Shown here: positions 6,851 to 9,385 of the stretch, piece by piece
Layout: the number at the start of each line of letters is the position of its first letter
Numbering within the stretch: the stretch's first letter is position 1
Assembly (NCBI GenBank): GCA_900542375.1
Contig: UQNI01000061.1
Span: 1 to 9,385 of the forward strand
Direction of reading: 5' to 3'
DNA: 9,385 nt
Origin: an uncultured Oscillospiraceae bacterium
GTDB taxonomy: Bacteria; Bacillota; Clostridia; Oscillospirales; Acutalibacteraceae
Program-made: the position numbers and the translations under genes
The notes under the pieces: model-generated
Database searches by the model: none
What the model was told of the DNA's origin: nothing
Seen by the model: the letters and a program-made list of their open reading frames with translations, nothing else

Positions 6851-6883
6851 AGAGCCGCAGTCCAATCACATGACTGCGGCTCT
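6851..6883. terminator. Perfect 12-bp stem-loop between lysR and convergent genes
   Basis: AGAGCCGCAGTC (6851-6862) and GACTGCGGCTCT (6872-6883) pair perfectly around a 9-nt loop, 6 nt after the lysR stop codon. The stem is GC-rich. The following plus-strand sequence (TGCAATATT) has no long U-run, while the minus strand has AATCTTTTAT after the stem. It probably serves both lysR and the minus-strand 57-aa gene, whose stop codon is 8 bp away. Confidence 0.7.
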
Positions 6884-6890
6884 TGCAATA

Positions 6891-7064
6891 TTAGTATAAA
6901 GATTTATATTCAGTTACAGTTTTCAGATATGCTTCGGGATTGCCGTTCAGTATCAGCTCAGCGTATGCTACCTGGTCATTGTAAATCAGATAATCAAGCT
7001 CTGATCGCTGATACATATTGTCGGCAACCTCATTCTCAACGGCGATGGTATCAATGGCAATCAT
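6891..7064 (-). CDS. Small 57-aa acidic protein overlapping the flavodoxin-family gene
   Basis: The ORF encodes MIAIDTIAVENEVAD at the start and contains RSELDYLIYNDQVAYAEL and PEAYLKTVTEYKSLY at the end. The start is fixed: an in-frame TAA lies four codons upstream of the ATG at 7064. It overlaps the 3' end of the flavodoxin gene by 14 nt in another frame and stops just before the stem-loop at 6851-6883, so it fits exactly between the upstream gene and the terminator. There is no good ribosome site, which suggests coupling to the flavodoxin gene. The acidic composition, fairly even codon use and compact helical look suggest a real small protein. I have seen similar short sequences in Lachnospiraceae but cannot name a function. 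Confidence 0.6.
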   Translation of the reverse strand: MIAIDTIAVENEVADNMYQRSELDYLIYNDQVAYAELILNGNPEAYLKTVTEYKSLY

Positions 7065-7503
7065 GCTGCCATTTTATTCTGTTGTAAAACTCTATAGCCG
7101 CCGCAATATCCTTCTCATCCGGATGCCCCTTTGATACGCCGCCAATCATCTTGAACGGACCGAACGTATCAAATCCCTTGCATGAAAGCCTTCCGACAAT
7201 GGTGTCATGTTTGTATGCTATCACCTGCTCAATTGACTTAAAGACAGGTCTGCCGCCATATGTACAGATTAGAAATATATTTTTGTTGTCTGCGAGATTG
7301 ACTGATGCAAACTTAAGCACCGACTGATGGAACTTTCCACCATATACGCCTGATGCGAAACCGATTAAATCATATTCCGACAAGTCTTTCTCTACAGTCT
7401 GTGTCGCATCTATCAGCTCGACATCGTTTGTCTTTGCTATCTCATCAATTATCTTTTTTGTGTTTCCGTGATGCACTGATGCATATACTATTGCTGTCTT
7501 CAT
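7051..7503 (-). CDS. Flavodoxin-family protein
   Basis: This is a 150-aa single-domain FMN protein, the right length for short-chain flavodoxin-like proteins. The N-terminal strand and phosphate loop read TAIVYASVHHGNTKK (residues 3-17), where SVHHGNT replaces the classical TxTGxT loop. GFASGVYGGKFHQ at 48-60 and CTYGGRP at 80-86 correspond to the two isoalloxazine-contacting loops. GFDTFGPFKMIGGVSKGHPDE at 110-130 is the typical C-terminal end of this subgroup. It is predicted to be a cytosolic one- or two-electron carrier or flavin reductase-like protein; the partner is unknown. The start is ATG at 7503 with GGAG 8 nt upstream. A 21-codon ORF overlaps its start (ATGA) and a 57-aa ORF overlaps its end, so the three are probably one transcript. 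Confidence 0.88.
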   Translation of the reverse strand: MKTAIVYASVHHGNTKKIIDEIAKTNDVELIDATQTVEKDLSEYDLIGFASGVYGGKFHQSVLKFASVNLADNKNIFLICTYGGRPVFKSIEQVIAYKHDTIVGRLSCKGFDTFGPFKMIGGVSKGHPDEKDIAAAIEFYNRIKWQHDCH

Positions 7504-7565
7504 CTGTAATGCTCCATTAAAGGATTTTTGTTTGCCGGTTTTATCTCCGGTTCATCGTTCTTCAT
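7500..7565 (-). CDS. 21-codon leader ORF or gene remnant ahead of the flavodoxin gene
   Basis: This short ORF reads MKNDEPEIKPANKNPLMEHY plus Arg and stop. Its TGA overlaps the ATG of the flavodoxin gene (ATGA), a classic arrangement for translational coupling. Upstream AGAGG motifs (in ACAGAGGATAAGAGGAT) are not ideally spaced. It could be a leader peptide, or the tail of a formerly longer gene. I do not recognise it. Translation is plausible but unproven. Confidence 0.35.
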   Translation of the reverse strand: MKNDEPEIKPANKNPLMEHYR

Positions 7566-7635
7566 ATCCTCTTATCCTCTGTTTTATTCCGCATTCATAT
7601 TATAAAACTTCTACGCTGTTTGTATGTATAAATAT

Positions 7636-7664
7636 ATGATACTGATTTATTGAATTTACTGCAA
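7636..7664 (-). promoter_or_regulatory. Probable promoter of the flavodoxin operon
   Basis: On the minus strand, -35 TTGCAG (7664-7659), a 17-bp spacer and -10 TATCAT (7641-7636) form a reasonable promoter, placed in the only sizeable gap (7566-7732) upstream of the flavodoxin group. A perfect TATAAT also occurs nearer the gene (7604-7599) but lacks a -35. An A/T-rich near-palindrome, GTATGTATAAATATATGATAC, overlaps the -10 region (plus strand 7621-7641) and might bind a regulator. The rest of the gap shows nothing else that I can name. Confidence 0.4.
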
Positions 7665-7732
7665 CATAATCTTGAAGTTTATGTAATGTATTTCGGTAAC
7701 AAAGGTATTCAGCAAAGACCGTTTACGCTATA

Positions 7733-8260
7733 TCATTTTTTGAGTAATTCCAATGCCCTGTCCATTGGTACGCAGTCTGCATATCGTTCAGGCCAGAGAA
7801 ATTCATTATAGTAATGGTAAGCCTGTTCCCTGGTCATGTACTCATTGTCCTGCGTAGAATTTGCATAGGCAGGAACAATCATGTGTAAGCCATGCTCAAA
7901 ACCAGCCTCTACCGTGGCATTGATACAGAAATCAGTCATAATGCCACAAATCATCACGTCTTTTTCTTCCTTTGCAGTCAGATACTCAAGCAGACCACTC
8001 TCTTTTTTGAACGCACTGCATACGGACTTGATAAACCGTTTTTCATCAGGCATCGGTTGAAACTCGGAATAAACCTCAAATTCATCATCCCCGATAGAGA
8101 ATCCGGTATCAGGTCCATCATCATGCTGTACATAAATAACTTCTATGCCTTGTTCTCGAGCTGCTCCAATCAGCTTTTTGATATTACCAACAAACTTTCT
8201 GAACTCATATAAGCGTTCATCCACGATACCATTCTGTGCATCTACAACCAATAAAACCAT
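7733..8260 (-). CDS. Isochorismatase-family cysteine hydrolase
   Basis: This is a 175-aa Rossmann-like hydrolase of the isochorismatase/nicotinamidase superfamily, at the normal single-domain length. The putative catalytic triad is visible: Asp7 in LLVVDAQNG, Lys78 in RFIKSVCSAF, and Cys112 in GIMTDFCINAT, with the cis-peptide region just before Cys112. VIYVQHDDG at 41-49 is the usual strand after helix 1. It probably hydrolyses a small amide or vinyl-ether substrate in the cytosol. The exact substrate (nicotinamide, a ureido compound, a siderophore precursor) cannot be read from sequence. The start is ATG at 8260, with AAGGAG 9 nt upstream; the in-frame start at 8299 lies before that site. 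It follows the macrodomain gene by 44 nt with no promoter or terminator between, so it is probably cotranscribed. Confidence 0.9.
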   Translation of the reverse strand: MVLLVVDAQNGIVDERLYEFRKFVGNIKKLIGAAREQGIEVIYVQHDDGPDTGFSIGDDEFEVYSEFQPMPDEKRFIKSVCSAFKKESGLLEYLTAKEEKDVMICGIMTDFCINATVEAGFEHGLHMIVPAYANSTQDNEYMTREQAYHYYNEFLWPERYADCVPMDRALELLKK

Positions 8261-8304
8261 GAATAATCTCTCCTTTTTGAGTTTTTTACTTTGATTCAAA
8301 TAAA

Positions 8305-8748
8305 CTAAATTCGTATATTATAATAGAGCGTAACTTCTGCTTCGTACACCGATTCAGTCTGAGTATCAAACAGCACCCATTCCACCAAATCGAAGCTGTC
8401 CGGATTCTCATGCAGAAATCTAGCAACTGTACGTACCGCAATCTTTGCCGCAAGCACCACCGGAAAACTATATGCTCCCGTTGATATGGAAGGAAATGCA
8501 ATAGACCTGATTCCATTATCCCTAGCCAGCTTCATAGAATTAAAATAGCAGTTAGCAAGAAGCTCCTCTTCTCTATTCCTTCCACCATTCCATATCGGTC
8601 CCACAGTATGTATCACATAATCACATGACAGATTATAGGCTTTTGTTATCTTTGCTTCTCCAGTCTCACATCCGTGAAGTGTCCTGCACTCTGTCAGAAG
8701 TTCCGGTCCCGCTGCTCTGTGAATCGCACCATCTTCACCACCTCCGCC
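8305..8748 (-). pseudogene. Macrodomain (ADP-ribose-binding) protein gene lacking its 5' end
   Basis: The frame from 8748 reads GGGGEDGAIHRAAGPELL, CETGEAKITKAYNL, YVIHTVGPIWNGG and SIAFPSISTGAYSFP, which are the conserved core of YmdB/O-acetyl-ADP-ribose deacetylase-type macrodomains. The family normally starts about 30 residues earlier, with the strand holding the DIT and NAAN motifs that bind ADP-ribose. Here an in-frame TGA (8751-8749) and the tail of yccF occupy that place. The remaining 147 codons contain no ATG or strong ribosome site before the core; the first usable start is GTG at 8616, after the GGGG loop. The product is therefore probably non-functional. The 3' end looks complete (stop at 8307-8305). 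Confidence 0.75.
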
Positions 8749-8966
8749 TCAAATGGCATCAGAGACAATTTTGCGATTTTGAAAAACTGCTTTCCAAAAG
8801 GAATTCCGATAATTGTTATACAACATATCAGACCTGCCACAGCATTTCCAACCGCCATAGGTATTCCTATTATAGAAATGCACCACAAGCAACCTGCCAA
8901 AACCCACGACAGTCCACTAAACAATCCACCACATATAAACCAAAGTATATTTCCTAATATGCCCAT
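8694..8966 (-). CDS. YccF-family membrane protein, shortened and with a foreign tail
   Basis: YccF proteins are small inner-membrane proteins of unknown function with two similar halves, each containing a CITIIGIPFG motif. Here the motif appears at 29-36 (CISIIGIP) and again at 49-56 (CITIIGIP), only 20 residues apart. In family members the halves are usually separated by several tens of residues including an extra hydrophobic stretch. This suggests an in-frame loss near residues 37-41 (about 8845-8858). The second half proceeds normally to GKQFFKIAKLSLMPF at 58-72. It then becomes EAEVV and a 13-residue tail that is macrodomain DNA read out of frame. The start is ATG at 8966 with AAGGA 8 nt upstream. 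It may still be translated, but the fold is doubtful. Confidence 0.7.
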   Translation of the reverse strand: MGILGNILWFICGGLFSGLSWVLAGCLWCISIIGIPMAVGNAVAGLICCITIIGIPFGKQFFKIAKLSLMPFEAEVVKMVRFTEQRDRNF

Positions 8967-9005
8967 ATCAATATTCCTTCTCTATCTATTCCATGTATGC
9001 CATTC

Positions 9006-9034
9006 ATGTACTGTACATCAATAGCATTTGTCAA
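9006..9034 (-). promoter_or_regulatory. Promoter with palindromic operator upstream of yccF
   Basis: On the minus strand a perfect -35 TTGACA (9034-9029) is followed, 17 bp on, by a perfect odd palindrome, ATGTAC-A-GTACAT (plus strand 9006-9018, ATGTACTGTACAT), that covers the -10 position (GTACAT or TACATG, poor matches). A strong -35 with a palindrome across the -10 is the layout of a repressor-controlled promoter. The transcript would cover yccF, the macrodomain fragment and the isochorismatase gene. The cognate regulator is not in the window. Confidence 0.45.
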
Positions 9035-9035
9035 T

Positions 9036-9251
9036 CTACCTTTTGTCTAAAAGTTGATAGAATAAATTAAGGTATCCTATTCCCAATATCCTTTGACGTG
9101 TATTTACCAATTCCTCATATGTCATTATAGTAGTGTGTGCCGATAATCTTCTGATATTTGTATTGATTTCTCTCATAATTGGCACTGCTACGGAAAAAAA
9201 CATATTTGAATTCAAAACTATATTATCAATGTATTGCTTAAGTTCAATCAT
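9036..9251 (-). CDS. Unrecognised 71-aa ORF, probably the end of a broken gene
   Basis: I do not recognise this protein. It is predicted mostly helical, with segments MIELKQYIDNIVLN, PIMREINTNIRRL and EELVNTRQRILGIGYL, and ends LLDKR. The ATG at 9251 has no ribosome site. The same frame stays open upstream to 9320 and reads like protein (TENGIFEVSKNKYSKC, then RNYP), with no start codon before an in-frame TAA. The true start may therefore belong to the short ORF beginning at 9346 in another frame. It ends just before the TTGACA promoter of yccF. Confidence 0.4.
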   Translation of the reverse strand: MIELKQYIDNIVLNSNMFFSVAVPIMREINTNIRRLSAHTTIMTYEELVNTRQRILGIGYLNLFYQLLDKR

Positions 9252-9292
9252 AGGATAATTTCTATGTGTACATTTGGAATACTTATTTTTGC

Positions 9293-9346
9293 TTACTTCA
9301 AAAATGCCGTTTTCAGTAACTTAAATCCGCCTGTAAATAAACCCAT
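9293..9346 (-). CDS. 17-codon ORF with good ribosome site; likely 5' remnant of the broken gene downstream
   Basis: The ORF reads MGLFTGGFKLLKTAFLK. GAGG lies 8 nt before the ATG, and a TATAAG at about 9367-9362 could be its -10. Its start has the look of a real gene start, but it ends after 17 residues. The following open frame (9320 to 9036) is in a different register and overlaps it by 28 nt. A single frameshift or small deletion near 9300-9320 would join the two into about 100 residues. Unrecognised. Confidence 0.35.
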   Translation of the reverse strand: MGLFTGGFKLLKTAFLK

Positions 9347-9369
9347 GTCTCTAACCTCGCTTTCTTATA

Positions 9370-9385
9370 ATGAAAGCCCGCCGGG
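9370..9385 (-). terminator. Possible terminator arm cut by the window edge
   Basis: At the right edge the minus strand begins CCCGGCGGGCTTTCATTAT, a GC-rich run followed by a short T-tract, unlike the AT-rich surroundings. This looks like the descending arm of a rho-independent terminator of a gene to the right. The ascending arm is outside the window, so this is tentative. Confidence 0.25.

Noticed and set aside
6851..6883. Perfect inverted repeat considered as an attachment site or a riboswitch piece
   Set aside because: Its place 6 nt after the lysR stop and between convergent genes fits a terminator; no integrase or partner repeat is present.
7621..7641. AT-rich near-palindrome considered as an operator
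   Set aside because: Symmetry is imperfect and in sequence this AT-rich it can arise by chance; mentioned only within the promoter entry.
8286..8516. 76-aa minus-strand ORF within the macrodomain gene
   Set aside because: Its composition (Trp/Cys/Leu/Arg-rich) is that of an out-of-frame shadow, and the macrodomain frame explains the region.
1..9385. Search for CRISPR arrays, tRNAs, rRNAs, insertion sequences, prophage or toxin-antitoxin genes
   Set aside because: No spaced repeat array, cloverleaf-like sequence, transposase/integrase motif or terminal inverted repeats were seen by eye.

Overview
The window looks like chromosomal DNA from an anaerobic Firmicute, most likely a Lachnospiraceae/Clostridia-type gut bacterium. 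It is AT-rich, has strong AGGAG-type ribosome binding sites, and carries a clostridial-type molybdenum hydroxylase, a LysR/chromate-transporter pair, a flavodoxin-family protein and a YccF protein. This is inferred from protein style only; no marker gene fixes the taxon. Almost everything is on the minus strand, so the biological reading order is right to left. The one clear plus-strand gene is a LysR regulator.

Right end (9385 to 7733, minus): an unrecognised, probably frame-broken small gene, a shortened yccF, a macrodomain gene missing its 5' end, and an intact isochorismatase-family hydrolase. Next (7565 to 6891): a flavodoxin-family gene flanked by two overlapping mini-ORFs of 21 and 57 codons. 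A perfect 12-bp stem-loop separates this group from the convergent lysR (5927-6844). Divergent from lysR is a minus-strand operon: a collapsed chromate-transporter remnant, an unrecognised 176-aa protein, and lgt (prolipoprotein diacylglyceryl transferase), closed by a hairpin at 4044-4095.

Below that hairpin is the most unusual locus. A canonical mraZ promoter with three MraZ boxes (AAGTGGT at exact 10-bp period) and the first ~102 codons of mraZ run, in frame, into the C-terminal domain of a xanthine dehydrogenase FAD subunit. Intact iron-sulfur (xdhC-type) and molybdopterin (xdhA-type) subunit genes follow, coupled by overlaps. An APC-family permease gene runs off the left edge. The dehydrogenase operon would thus be driven by a cell-division-cluster promoter and would lack an FAD-binding domain.

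A recurring theme is short-range junctions. mraZ::xdhB (in frame), two chromate-transporter genes (out of frame), yccF repeat 1::repeat 2 (in frame) and yccF::macrodomain (out of frame, at the shared octamer GGCGGAGG) all look as if the sequence between two points has been lost. This may be genuine gene decay or microhomology deletion, or an artefact of assembly from a mixed sample. Read-spanning checks of each junction would decide. I see no tRNA, rRNA, CRISPR array, insertion sequence or phage gene.
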